In this document: positions 9,251 to 18,049 of the stretch, one piece after another
How the letters are laid out: each line of letters starts with the position of its first letter
Numbering within the stretch: the stretch's first letter is position 1
Origin: Mayfieldus sp963781495
Lineage (GTDB): Bacteria > Actinomycetota > Thermoleophilia > Solirubrobacterales > 70-9
Reading direction: 5' to 3'
NCBI GenBank assembly: GCA_963781495.1
Contig: CAWAFX010000002.1
Location: 744,001 to 808,000, forward strand
DNA: 64,000 bases
Program-made: the position numbers and the translations under genes
The notes under the pieces: model-generated
The model's input: the letters and a program-made list of their open reading frames with translations, nothing else
Databases searched by the model: none
What the model was told of the DNA's origin: nothing

Positions 9251-11391
9251 TTCCCGCCCAGCGGGGTCAGGCTGCCACCGGGCCCGATCGAGTAGATCCC
9301 GATCGAGTTCCGCCCCTGACGCAGGGTCTGCGGCGGGACCACTGCGCCCGCCCAGGTGTCGCCGTTGAAGAGGAATGAGCGGCTGGTCGCGGCGACGCGC
9401 CCGTTGACCGCGATCGCGATCAGGCTGTTGCCCTTCACCCCCTCCAGCTTGGCCGCGACGAAGGCGGGGATCTTGTGGTCGCCGCGGAGCTTGACGTCGT
9501 CCCAAAGGCTCTCGTCGTCGAGGCTGGCGCTGACTGATCCTGCGGCGCCGCTGAGCGGCGGCACCGGCTTGCCGAGCAGATCCGAGGCCGGGCCGAGCTG
9601 CCAGAGGCCGGTGTTGCGCCCGAAGCGCAGGCTGTTGCGGAACAGGATCTCCCGGCGCTCGGCCAGCATCTTTTGAAACGGCTCGTGGACCGTGCTCTTG
9701 AGCCCGTTCTTGATCACCACCGGGCCGCCGGCCGTCGCCTCGGAGATCGGCTTGCCGAGCGGCTTGTAGGGCACCTTGACCCCGAGCTGCTGGGCGATCG
9801 TCGGCACGATGTCGACCGTGTGGGTGTGCAAGTCGGAGACCTCGCCCTTGCGCTGGTTCGGGTACTTGATGAAAAGCGGCGAATTGGCGATGCCACCGAA
9901 GTCGCCCGGGGAGGCGATGCGCCGGTATGTCGTCGGGTCGAAGTCGATCCCGTGGTCGGCGGTGACGACGACCATCGCCTTGTTCCAGATTCCCCGCCGC
10001 TTGAGGTCATGGATCAGCAGGCTGGTGAGGTGGTCCGCGTAGCCGGTCTGGATGAAGTGGCGCTGCTGGGTGGTCGCGACCCCGCCCTCGCCGGCGGCCC
10101 ACTTCTGGGCGTTGGGGCCGGCGACGTCGGAGATCTGGCTGAAGTTGTACGAGCGCCCGTTGGGCAGGAAGTGGAAGGGCTCGTGCGGCAGCTCCATGTG
10201 GATGAAGTTGAAGCTGCGGTCGGCGTTGGTTGGGATCTTGGCGGCCCAGTTCTGGAACTCGCCCGGGCTCGGGGGCACGAAGAGGTCCTGGGCGAAGTTG
10301 CCGGCCGTCTGCCCGTTGCCGCCGTTGTTGCCGAAATTGCCGAAGGTGGCGCTGACGTCGGGTTGCTTGTTGGCCAGCGCCGGCGGCAGGATCAGCTTCT
10401 TCTGCACGATCCAGAGGTCGTCGACGAGGCTATTCAGCCGGTCCTTCTGGCGCTCCGGCGGTTTGCCACCGCCCCCGTTCGGGCACAGCGACGGCGGGCA
10501 GACGTCGGTCACCGGCTCGACGACGTTGAACTTGTACTGCCCGCCGAGCAGGCTGAAGATGCTGTTCGGCTGGTCGGATGAGATCGGCAGCGTCGACCAG
10601 TCGGGGTTGTTTCCGGTCTCGATCGCCGGCACCGCCCGGCCGGTGAAGTCGGCGACGGTCGAGTTGTCGCGGTACCAGGTCGAGCCCCGTGCCAGCTCAG
10701 CGAAGCCCGGGAAGCGCTTGCCGTCGATGGCGCTGCCGGAGGCGTTCATGATCGTCGCGGTCGGGAACTCGTCGAAGACGACCTCGATCACCGGCGTCTT
10801 GCTCGGCACCTTGACCCCGAGGGCGCTGGCGTTCTTGGCCGGGAAGATCAGCTTGTGGGTGTTGCTGAAGAAGATGAAGAGGACCAGGAAGACGATCGGC
10901 GCCGGGGTCAGCACGTCGAGCAGCTGCTTGACGAAGCCGCGCTTGTAGAGCCCGTAGGCGAAAAGCGCCCCGAGCGCCAGAGCGATCAGGATCATCAGCC
11001 CGGCCGGGCTCTGGTAGATCCGCTTCTCGATCTGGACGACGAAGACGGCGAACAGCACCGCGACCAGGACCAGGTGCAGGATCCGGTACGCGGCGTCGCT
11101 GAACAGCTTCACCACCGCTTCCACAAGCAGTGCGATCAGCGGCGGCAGCAGCGTGAAGCCGATCGAGAAGATGAGGATGTCGCCGGCGGTGTTGGAGCGG
11201 GCGACCCAGAAGTCGGCGTTCTTGCCCAGCAGGTCGAGCAGCGGCTGCACGAAGGCGAACGCCCACAGCGCCCCCAGGTGCGCCCCGCCGAGCAGCAGCT
11301 CGCCGAGCGAAGCGCCGCTGAAGGTTCGCTTCACCCTCCCGGGCTGTGCCCGGGAGTCCCGCGGCGCGCTTTCGGCCCCTGCCTCCGCCAC
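9247..11391 (-). CDS. Five-helix membrane protein with alkaline phosphatase/sulfatase-superfamily domain (copy 2)
   Basis: The protein has 714 residues and is paralogous to the one at 3713-5860. About five membrane helices come first, then a superfamily domain with IEVVFDEFPT, the presumed Thr nucleophile in DFTGRAVPAIETG, and MVVVTADHGIDF. A C-terminal beta-rich part ends with a shared RQGRNSIGIYSIGPGG-like tail. Its GTG start lies one base after the stop of the methyltransferase gene, so it is the third member of a small operon with that gene and a 71-residue membrane protein. Likely role is a phospho- or sulfo-group transfer on an envelope polymer; this is inferred. Confidence 0.75.
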   Translation of the reverse strand: MAEAGAESAPRDSRAQPGRVKRTFSGASLGELLLGGAHLGALWAFAFVQPLLDLLGKNADFWVARSNTAGDILIFSIGFTLLPPLIALLVEAVVKLFSDAAYRILHLVLVAVLFAVFVVQIEKRIYQSPAGLMILIALALGALFAYGLYKRGFVKQLLDVLTPAPIVFLVLFIFFSNTHKLIFPAKNASALGVKVPSKTPVIEVVFDEFPTATIMNASGSAIDGKRFPGFAELARGSTWYRDNSTVADFTGRAVPAIETGNNPDWSTLPISSDQPNSIFSLLGGQYKFNVVEPVTDVCPPSLCPNGGGGKPPERQKDRLNSLVDDLWIVQKKLILPPALANKQPDVSATFGNFGNNGGNGQTAGNFAQDLFVPPSPGEFQNWAAKIPTNADRSFNFIHMELPHEPFHFLPNGRSYNFSQISDVAGPNAQKWAAGEGGVATTQQRHFIQTGYADHLTSLLIHDLKRRGIWNKAMVVVTADHGIDFDPTTYRRIASPGDFGGIANSPLFIKYPNQRKGEVSDLHTHTVDIVPTIAQQLGVKVPYKPLGKPISEATAGGPVVIKNGLKSTVHEPFQKMLAERREILFRNSLRFGRNTGLWQLGPASDLLGKPVPPLSGAAGSVSASLDDESLWDDVKLRGDHKIPAFVAAKLEGVKGNSLIAIAVNGRVAATSRSFLFNGDTWAGAVVPPQTLRQGRNSIGIYSIGPGGSLTPLGGN

Positions 11392-11392
11392 T

Positions 11393-12814
11393 TCAGGCCC
11401 GCGGCCGGACCAGGTACAGCACCCTCGAGCCCGAGGGGAGCTGCTCCTGGCGGTCGACGTCGAAGCGCTCTCCCAGCAGACGCTCGAAGGTCTCCAGTTC
11501 GTAGTCGGCGTTCGACCCGTCGCGCTTGCCCGAGAGCAGGCGCCTGACCATCGGGTCGTCGCGCTTCGGGAACTCGATCACCATCGTTGCCCCGAGACCG
11601 CGCAGCCAGTCGAGAAACTCGGCCAGGGGCACGTTGGCGGTGATCGAGACGTGATGGACGAGGGCCAGCGCCAGGACAAGGTCAGGGGTGCCGCGGTCCT
11701 CGAGCGTGCGCCGCTCGAGGCCGCGCCAGCCGAGCCCCGGGGAGGGATCGGCGAGGTTGGAGACCAGGGGCAGGATCCGGCGCTCGTCCTCCGTGCTCAA
11801 TGAGCGGTAAAGCGCCTCGACCGTGGCCGCGTCGTAGTCGAAGGCGACCACGTCTCCGGAGTGCTCGACGGCGATCCTCGAGTAGGCGCCGTCGTTGCAG
11901 CCCATGTCCCAGGTCAGATTCGGCTTCGCGGCCGCGGCTGCCTCGCGTACGAACGTGGCCTTGCGCTCGGCGTCGGCGTCGGAGTAGGTGTTCTCCTGGC
12001 GGTAGTTGGTCCAGGCGGTGTCGCCGGTCTTCCAGGAGAGCTTGCCGACCAGCTTGCGCAGGCGGGCGACATTGGCCTTGATCAGCTCCGGCTTGAAGCC
12101 GGCCTTCCTTACCTCCTCCTTGACCTCGCCGCTCTCGCGCTCCTCATAGCGGCGCTCGAGCCGGGCGTGCAGCCAGACGTTGGTCAGGACGCCGCGGCGG
12201 AAGCGGTCGCGAAAGCTGAAGAAGCGTGCCGCCTCACGCGGGGTGATGCCGTCGATCGAGCCCCGCAGCCAGGGCTGGAAGGGAATGTCCTTGTAGGCCT
12301 GCATCAAGAGGGGAAAGAGGAAGAGCATGCAGAACTGGCGATAGCCTGCCCAGGGCTCGCCCTCGCGCAGGCGCTCGAAGGAGCCGACGTCGATGAAGAC
12401 CGGCCGCGAGCCCTCGAACTGGACGTTGTAGGGCGTCGCGTCCTTGAGGGTCAGCCCCTCCTCGAGGCAGGCGAGCTCGAGGTCGAGGGTAAGAAGGGCC
12501 GCATCGCGCAGCATCGAGAAGGTCCACTCGTAGGGGTAGGAGACAAAGGGGATGCGGGTGTGGCGCAGAACCGTCTCCGGCGCCTGGGGCAGGACCTCGG
12601 AGGCGACAGCGCCGAGCGCCTCGACCCCGACCTCCTCGGTGCCGATCAGCGAGCCGTCAGTGCTCAGCCGCTCGAGCAGCGGCGAGTCGGCGAGCGCACG
12701 CCAGTCCTCGGCGCCGGTGCCGCTGAGGACGCGGTAGACCGCGTCGGGAGCGACGACGACGCGACTGTCGCGATCGCGGAACGAGCCAGGCTCTACCCGG
12801 GCCGCCTCGACCAC
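11393..12814 (-). CDS. Fusion protein: kinase-like N-terminal region and SAM-dependent methyltransferase
   Basis: The protein has 473 residues. Around 121-145 it reads LTLKDATPYNVQFEG and then PVFIDVGSF, which matches the spacing of kinase catalytic loops (Asp125, Asn130) and the metal-binding Asp142 of APH/lipid-kinase folds, although the usual His-Gly before the catalytic Asp is absent. Residues ~290-470 form a class I methyltransferase with motif I TWDMGCNDGAYSRIA and the later acidic DVVAFDYD. Known relatives are annotated as NoeA-like methyltransferases. A kinase plus methyltransferase combination recalls WbdD, which caps O-antigen chains, but in reverse order; this is a suggestion only. 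It sits between a tiny membrane protein and a five-helix phosphatase-superfamily protein in one operon. GTG start. Confidence 0.7.
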   Translation of the reverse strand: MVEAARVEPGSFRDRDSRVVVAPDAVYRVLSGTGAEDWRALADSPLLERLSTDGSLIGTEEVGVEALGAVASEVLPQAPETVLRHTRIPFVSYPYEWTFSMLRDAALLTLDLELACLEEGLTLKDATPYNVQFEGSRPVFIDVGSFERLREGEPWAGYRQFCMLFLFPLLMQAYKDIPFQPWLRGSIDGITPREAARFFSFRDRFRRGVLTNVWLHARLERRYEERESGEVKEEVRKAGFKPELIKANVARLRKLVGKLSWKTGDTAWTNYRQENTYSDADAERKATFVREAAAAAKPNLTWDMGCNDGAYSRIAVEHSGDVVAFDYDAATVEALYRSLSTEDERRILPLVSNLADPSPGLGWRGLERRTLEDRGTPDLVLALALVHHVSITANVPLAEFLDWLRGLGATMVIEFPKRDDPMVRRLLSGKRDGSNADYELETFERLLGERFDVDRQEQLPSGSRVLYLVRPRA

Positions 12815-12851
12815 GATTCTGCTCCGACCGGGCTCGAAAGCCCAATCGGTC

Positions 12852-13067
12852 CTAGACCGGCTCCTTCTCTGTCTCGCGCTGGGCGGTCGAGGCCGCCTCG
12901 GTGCCCTTCACCGGCTCCTCGTCGTCGTGCTTGCGCCAGAACGTCAAGGTGCGGAAGACGCGCTTGCCGAACATCTTGATCGAGACCAGAACAGCTGCAA
13001 ATCCGCCAAGAATGGTCTGCAGGATCATGCTGCTGCTGCCTGGGTCGAGGTACGCGAAGACTCTCAT
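12852..13067 (-). CDS. Small membrane protein with YLDPGSSS N-terminus
   Basis: This is a 71-residue protein with one hydrophobic helix (about residues 14-32), then a basic and finally a charged tail rich in Glu and Lys. The start RVFAYLDPGSSSMILQ resembles a small family with a YLDPGSGS motif that I recall beside phosphatase/sulfatase-superfamily genes; no function is known to me. The ATG is preceded by a strong AAGGAG, which fixes the start. It is first in a three-gene operon with the kinase-like methyltransferase (37-base gap) and the five-helix protein, so it may be a membrane partner of one of them. Confidence 0.75.
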   Translation of the reverse strand: MRVFAYLDPGSSSMILQTILGGFAAVLVSIKMFGKRVFRTLTFWRKHDDEEPVKGTEAASTAQRETEKEPV

Positions 13068-13198
13068 CGGGTGGGCTCCTTATCCATCGGAACGCCGTCG
13101 GGAGAACGGCGGATTGCTGCTCGCCAGGCCGCCTCCCTAGGGCGGCAAGACCGGGCAGGGTAGCAATTCATCTTAAGCACAGTTAGGCGATCGCTTGC

Positions 13199-14974
13199 CT
13201 ACTTGATCACCGCGATCACGTCGCCAGAGGACACCGAAGCCCCGTCGGAGACCTTGAGCTCCTCGACCTTTCCGGCCCGGTGGGCGGTGATCTCGTTCTC
13301 CATCTTCATCGCCTCGATCACGCATACCAGCGCCCCCTCCTCGACCTCCGCTCCCTGTTCGACGGCGACCCGCAGCACCGTCCCCTGCAGCGGCGAGACC
13401 AGCTCCTCGCCCGAGGCACCGCCTCCGCCGCCGGCCTTGCGCTCGCGCTTCGGGGGCCGCCTGCCCCCGGCCGCCGCCGGGGCTGGGCCTGCCCCGGGCT
13501 GGCCGTAGACGCGGACGTCGAAGAGCTTGCCGCCGACCTCGACCTTGTAGTCGCGCGGCACAATCTCCCCCGCCGCCTCCTCGGCTTCGCGTCCGGTGGC
13601 GGCGGGGTTCGAGGCGGGATCAGGTTCCAGGGACTTAAGCCACTTGGGGTCTTCGATCAGGTCACGGCAGGTCTCGCCGTTTGCCCACTGCTCGGTGGCG
13701 AGGATCGCGCGATGAAATGGGATCAGCGTCGTCAGGCCTTCGACCTCGTACTCCCCCAGTGCCCGCAGCATCCGCCGGGTCGCGAGCTCGCGGTCGCTGT
13801 CCCAGACGATCAGCTTGGCGACCATCGGGTCGTACATCGGCGTCACCTCGGAGCCGACCTCGACCCCGGAATCGACCCGCACACCCGGCCCGGCCGGCTC
13901 GCGGTAGCCGCTGATCGTGCCGGGCGCGGGGGCGAACTTCTTGTGCGCGGCCTCGGCGTTGATCCTGCACTCGATCGCGTGGCCCCGGATCTCCAGCTCC
14001 TCCTGGGAGATCGAGATCGGCTCCCCGGCCGCGATCCGGATCTGCTCGCGGACGATGTCGATGCCGGTGACCATCTCGGTCACGCAGTGCTCGACCTGAA
14101 CCCGCGTGTTCATCTCGAGGAAGAAGTACTCCTCGCCGACCTGCAGCCCCTCGACCGTGCCGGCGGAGCGGTAGCCGACCGCCCGCGCGGCCTCGGTGGC
14201 GATGGCGCCGATCCGATCCCGCATCTCCTCGTCGACGTGCGGTGCCGGCGCCTCCTCGATCAGCTTCTGGTGTCGCCGCTGCAGCGAGCAGTCGCGCTCG
14301 CCGAGGTGGATCACGTTGCCCTGCGAGTCGGCCAGCACCTGGACCTCGACGTGTCGCGGGTCCTCGAGATAGCGCTCGATGTAGACCCTGGAGTCGGAGA
14401 AGAACTTCTCGCCCTCCCGCGCCGCACCCTCGAACGCCTCCTCCAGCTCGTCGGGGCTCTGGGCGACCCGGAATCCCTTGCCGCCGCCGCCCCCTGCCGC
14501 CTTGGCGGCGACCGGATAACCGGCCTCCTCGGCCTGCTTGCCCGCGGCCTCGACGTCCGCGGCCGGCTCGGTCGCGCCGGGCACGATCGGGACTCCTGCC
14601 TCGGACATGATCTCCCGCGCCCGCGTCTTCGACCCCATCGCCTCGATCGCCTCGGCCGGCGGTCCGATGAAGGTCACCTCTGCCTCGACGCAGGCGCGGG
14701 CGAAGTCGGCGTTCTCGGCCAGAAACCCGTACCCCGGATGGATCGCCGCTGCGCCCGCCTTCTCGGCCGCCTCGATGATCTTCGGGATCGCCAGATAGCT
14801 CTCGCTCGCGACCGCGGGCCCGAGCAGGTAGGCCTCGTCGGCCTCGCGCACGTGGGGCGATTCGCGGTCGGCCTCCGAGTAGACGCCGACGGCGCCGATC
14901 CCCATCTCCTTCAGGGTCCGCATCACGCGGACGGCGATCTCACCGCGGTTGGCGACCAGGACCTTCTCGAACAC
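13199..14974 (-). CDS. Acetyl/propionyl-CoA carboxylase alpha subunit (biotin carboxylase plus biotin carrier)
   Basis: The protein has 591 residues from the GTG at 14972-14974 (FEKVLVANRGEIAVRVMRTL is the standard start). It contains the biotin carboxylase N-domain, an ATP-grasp domain with the glycine-rich AAGGGGGKGFR loop, a C-domain, and a C-terminal biotinyl domain with EAMKMEN, whose Lys557 carries biotin. It carboxylates biotin with bicarbonate and ATP and works with a carboxyltransferase such as the one at 30043-31611 to make malonyl- or methylmalonyl-CoA. Only 44 bases or fewer separate it from the divergent PHP gene, so the two promoters must overlap or the messages be leaderless. 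An open extension to 15277 is a shadow. Confidence 0.93.
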   Translation of the reverse strand: MFEKVLVANRGEIAVRVMRTLKEMGIGAVGVYSEADRESPHVREADEAYLLGPAVASESYLAIPKIIEAAEKAGAAAIHPGYGFLAENADFARACVEAEVTFIGPPAEAIEAMGSKTRAREIMSEAGVPIVPGATEPAADVEAAGKQAEEAGYPVAAKAAGGGGGKGFRVAQSPDELEEAFEGAAREGEKFFSDSRVYIERYLEDPRHVEVQVLADSQGNVIHLGERDCSLQRRHQKLIEEAPAPHVDEEMRDRIGAIATEAARAVGYRSAGTVEGLQVGEEYFFLEMNTRVQVEHCVTEMVTGIDIVREQIRIAAGEPISISQEELEIRGHAIECRINAEAAHKKFAPAPGTISGYREPAGPGVRVDSGVEVGSEVTPMYDPMVAKLIVWDSDRELATRRMLRALGEYEVEGLTTLIPFHRAILATEQWANGETCRDLIEDPKWLKSLEPDPASNPAATGREAEEAAGEIVPRDYKVEVGGKLFDVRVYGQPGAGPAPAAAGGRRPPKRERKAGGGGGASGEELVSPLQGTVLRVAVEQGAEVEEGALVCVIEAMKMENEITAHRAGKVEELKVSDGASVSSGDVIAVIK

Positions 14975-15018
14975 GGCGGCGGAGTCTATGCGTGCCGTCG
15001 GCAATATCCTCCCGCGCC

Positions 15019-15828
15019 GTGATCGAGTTGCAATCCCACTCGACCGTCTCCGACGGCCAGCTCGAACCCGCGGGTGTGGTCGCGGCGGCGGCGGAGGCCG
15101 GGGTGACGACGCTGGCACTGACCGACCACGACGCGGTCGCCGGCGTGCCGGAGGCGGCCCGGGCGGCCGAGGCGTCCCCTCTCCAGCTCGTCCCCGCGGC
15201 GGAGATGTCGTGCGTGCACGAGTACGCCGACGACCTCCACATGCTCGGCTACTGGATCGATCTCGAGGCGATCGCACCCGCCTGCGAGCGGGCCCAGCAG
15301 GAGCGGGTGAGCCGGGCCGGGGAGATCGTCGAGCGGCTGCGCTCGTTCGGATTCGAGCTCACGCTCGAGGACGCGATCGCGGAGTCCGGCGACGCGCTAT
15401 CGATCGGGCGCCCTCACATCGCCCGCGCCGCGGGGGCCAGGCCCGAGCAGATGAACGAGTTCTTCAGGGAGTACCTGGTCCCCGGGGCCAAGGCCTTCGT
15501 CCCCCGCAGCTGGCCCACCGCCGAGCAGGCGGCGCAGCTGATTCACGATGCCGGCGGGGTCGCCGTCGTCGCCCACCCCTACTGGGACGTCAAGGACCCC
15601 GAACAGGTGCAGACGCTGATCGAGGCCCTCGACGTCGAAGGGGTCGAGGCCTTCTATCCCGACCACAACCGCGAGCAGACCGAGCATCTGCTGCGGATCT
15701 GCTCCGAGCGCGGCCTGGTGCCGACCGGATCGTCGGACTTCCACGGCCCCACCCACAAGACGTTCTCGCGCTTCGGCGCCTACCAGACCTTCGGGCTGGG
15801 AGAACCGCAGGTCCCCGCACAACCCTGA
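15019..15828 (+). CDS. PHP-domain phosphoesterase
   Basis: The protein has about 269 residues and is a PHP metal-dependent phosphoesterase. The usual first motif HxH appears as ELQSHSTVSDG, so the first His is replaced by Gln. The remaining ligands are present: LALTDHDAVAG, PAAEMSCVH, VVAHPYWD and GSSDFHGP. Relatives of this type hydrolyse nucleoside 3',5'-bisphosphates or small phosphoesters. I prefer the GTG at 15019; an in-frame GTG at 14992 is also possible and would put the gene 17 bases from the divergent carboxylase gene. Its stop lies inside a perfect inverted repeat that probably ends transcription. Confidence 0.85.
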   Translation: MIELQSHSTVSDGQLEPAGVVAAAAEAGVTTLALTDHDAVAGVPEAARAAEASPLQLVPAAEMSCVHEYADDLHMLGYWIDLEAIAPACERAQQERVSRAGEIVERLRSFGFELTLEDAIAESGDALSIGRPHIARAAGARPEQMNEFFREYLVPGAKAFVPRSWPTAEQAAQLIHDAGGVAVVAHPYWDVKDPEQVQTLIEALDVEGVEAFYPDHNREQTEHLLRICSERGLVPTGSSDFHGPTHKTFSRFGAYQTFGLGEPQVPAQP

Positions 15829-15857
15829 GCGCCGCCAGGGGCAGCGGCGCTCAGGGT
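15822..15857. terminator. Perfect 14-bp inverted repeat between convergent genes, probable bidirectional terminator
   Basis: ACCCTGAGCGCCGC (15822-15835) pairs fully with 15844-15857 across an 8-base loop. The left arm contains the stop codon of the PHP gene (15826-15828), and the repeat ends 22 bases before the stop of the convergent MFS gene. The stem is GC-rich and there is no clear T tract, which is common for terminators in high-GC actinobacteria. Confidence 0.7.
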
Positions 15858-15878
15858 CGGTGTGTGCGGAGAGCAGCT

Positions 15879-17324
15879 CTAGGCGGGCTGCTCGAGCGGG
15901 CTCGTGGGTGAGCCCAGCTCGATGTGGGCGCGACTGTCGCGGTTGCGGATCAGCACCAGCGTCGCGGCCAGCCCGAGGATCGCGATCCCCGCTCCGCCCA
16001 GGAAGGCCGACTGGAAGCCGTCGGTCAGCGCCGCCGGCGTATGGGCACTGCCGGTGACCGAGTTGGCGATCGTCGACAGCACGGCCAACCCGAGCGCGCC
16101 GCCGACCTGCTGCGAGGTGTTGATCAGCCCGCTCGCCAGGCCGGCCTCGCGGTCCGGGACCCCGGAGACCGCGGCGATCGTGTCCGAGACGAAGACCAGC
16201 CCGAGTCCGGCCGCCGCCAGAAGGGACGGCCCGAGGATGTCGGCGAGAAAGCTGCCGCCCACCGACACCTGCGAGAACCAGAGCAGGCCGGCTCCGATGA
16301 ACACCATCCCGGTCGCCAGCACCGGCTTGAAGCCGATCCGCGTCGTCAGCTGCGAGGCGATCCCGGCCGCGACGATGATCGTCAGCGCCAGCGGCAGGTA
16401 GGAGAGCCCGGCGTGGATCGCGCTGTAGCCGAGCACCTGCTGCATGTAGAGGGAGATGAAGAAGAACATCGAGAACAAAGAGGCTCCGATCAGAAGCCCG
16501 GCGACGTTGGCGCCGGTGATCGTCCGCGAGCGGAAGATCGAGAACGGCACCACCGGATCCTTGGAGCGCAGCTCGATCACCACGAAGGAGACCAGCAGCA
16601 CTGCCGCCAGGGCGAGCAGCCCGATCGTCTGGGTCGAGCCCCAGCCGGCGTTGTTGGCGTCGACCAGTGCGTAGACGAGGACCGAGAGCCCGCCGGTGAC
16701 GCTGACTGCGCCGGCGACGTCGAAGGTCCGGTTTTCGCCCTCGGCCCGGCTCTCGCCGAGCAGGGTCGGGGCAAGCGCGGCGGCGGCGAGACCGATCGGC
16801 ACGTTCACCCAGAGGACCCACTCCCAGCCGAGGCCGCTGGTCAGGATGCCGCCAAGCAGCACCCCGGCGGCTCCGCCGCTGCCGGCCACGGCGCCCCAGA
16901 CACCGAGCGCCTTATTGCGCTCGGCGCCGTCACGGAAGGTCGTGGTGACGATCGAGAGCGCGGCGGGCGAAAGAATCGCGGCGCCGAGGCCCTGGACTGC
17001 ACGGGCGGCGATCAGCTGTGTGTCATTGGTCGCCAGGCCGCCGGCCAGCGAAGCAAGCGCGAAGAGGATCAGGCCGCCCATGAAGACGCGTCGGCGCCCG
17101 AGAAGGTCGGCCATCCGCCCCCCGAGCAGCAGGAAGCCGCCGAAGGTCAGCACGTAAGCGTTGACGACCCAGGAGAGGTTGTCCTGGGAGAAATGCAGAG
17201 AGGTTCCGATCGTCGGCAGCGCGACGTTGACGATCGAGGCGTCGAGGACGACCATGAACTGGGCCACGCAGAGCAGGGCCAGGGCGATCCATCGGCGGCG
17301 ATCAAGTGCTTGTGCTTCTGTCAT
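15879..17324 (-). CDS. MFS transporter, DHA2 (EmrB/QacA) drug:H+ antiporter family
   Basis: The protein has 481 residues and about 14 membrane helices. The first helix carries the DHA2 marker VVLDASIVNVALPTIG, and GGRMADLLGRRRVFMGG is the MFS loop 2-3 motif. It should export hydrophobic or cationic compounds with protons. The start is well fixed: ATG at 17322-17324 preceded by AGGAGG at 7 bases. It is divergent from a TetR-family gene, so substrate-induced derepression is likely, and an inverted repeat lies between them. Confidence 0.93.
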   Translation of the reverse strand: MTEAQALDRRRWIALALLCVAQFMVVLDASIVNVALPTIGTSLHFSQDNLSWVVNAYVLTFGGFLLLGGRMADLLGRRRVFMGGLILFALASLAGGLATNDTQLIAARAVQGLGAAILSPAALSIVTTTFRDGAERNKALGVWGAVAGSGGAAGVLLGGILTSGLGWEWVLWVNVPIGLAAAALAPTLLGESRAEGENRTFDVAGAVSVTGGLSVLVYALVDANNAGWGSTQTIGLLALAAVLLVSFVVIELRSKDPVVPFSIFRSRTITGANVAGLLIGASLFSMFFFISLYMQQVLGYSAIHAGLSYLPLALTIIVAAGIASQLTTRIGFKPVLATGMVFIGAGLLWFSQVSVGGSFLADILGPSLLAAAGLGLVFVSDTIAAVSGVPDREAGLASGLINTSQQVGGALGLAVLSTIANSVTGSAHTPAALTDGFQSAFLGGAGIAILGLAATLVLIRNRDSRAHIELGSPTSPLEQPA

Positions 17325-17344
17325 TTGCAACCTCCTGCTTTGCG

Positions 17345-17372
17345 TATAATCGGAACCTGAGTTCCTGTTCCG
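17345..17372. promoter_or_regulatory. Candidate promoter/operator between MFS transporter and TetR genes
   Basis: TATAAT occurs at 17345-17350 on the plus strand. Directly after it GGAAC-CTGA-GTTCC forms a perfect short inverted repeat (17352-17365), and CGGAAC (17351-17356) also pairs with GTTCCG (17367-17372). A repeat next to a -10-like box between a TetR gene and its divergent target is where the operator is expected. No convincing -35 box stands at the proper distance, so the exact promoter is unsure. Confidence 0.5.
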
Positions 17373-17402
17373 ACTGGGACCATAGCGGAATCTTGCCTCC
17401 GT

Positions 17403-18041
17403 TTGTCCACTGAGATTGTGAATCCGGTCACACAAAAGCCCCGCTCCGACCAGGCCCCCGAGGTGGCGGCGCCCGCGATGCGCGCCGACGCCCGCCGCAA
17501 CCGGGCGAAGATCGTCAAGGCGGCCAAGGCCTGCCTCGCACGAGACGGCCTCGACGCCCAGATCGACGACATCGCCCACCGCGCCAAGGTCGGTGTGGGC
17601 ACCGTCTACCGCCACTTCCCGACCAAGGACGACCTCGTCGTGGCCCTCTGCGCCGACCGCTTCGAGCGCCTCGCCGAGCTGGCCCAAAAGGCGCTCGAGG
17701 ACCCCGATCCCTGGCACGGCTTCTGCGAGTTCGTGCGCGCCTCGGCAGGGATCCAGGTCGCCGACCGGGCTCTGTCGGAGGTGATGCTCGACCGCTCCGA
17801 CGTGATGCGCGAGCACGCCGAGCGAGTGGACCTTCTGGGGCTCGTGGGCGAGCTGATGAAGCGCGCCAAGAAGACCGGGGACCTGCGCAAGGACGCCGAA
17901 CCCGAGGACGTACCGATGCTGATCTGCGCTCTCGGAGGGGCGGCCGAGATGAAGATGATGGACTGGGAGCGCTACCTCGGGATCGCAATCGACGGCCTGC
18001 GCGCCCCCGGCACGTCGCGGCTGCCCAAGCGCCCGAGCTGA
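17403..18041 (+). CDS. TetR/AcrR-family transcriptional regulator
   Basis: The protein has up to 212 residues. The N-terminal helix-turn-helix is the typical KIVKAAKACLARDG ... QIDDIAHRAKVGVGTVYRHF with KDDLV after it. The C-terminal ligand domain is of the TetR_C type often seen in actinobacterial repressors. It very likely represses the divergent MFS exporter and itself. The start is uncertain: TTG at 17403, GTG at 17418, or ATG at 17478 with GAGGTGG before it. Confidence 0.88.
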   Translation: MSTEIVNPVTQKPRSDQAPEVAAPAMRADARRNRAKIVKAAKACLARDGLDAQIDDIAHRAKVGVGTVYRHFPTKDDLVVALCADRFERLAELAQKALEDPDPWHGFCEFVRASAGIQVADRALSEVMLDRSDVMREHAERVDLLGLVGELMKRAKKTGDLRKDAEPEDVPMLICALGGAAEMKMMDWERYLGIAIDGLRAPGTSRLPKRPS

Positions 18042-18049
18042 CTGTCGGC

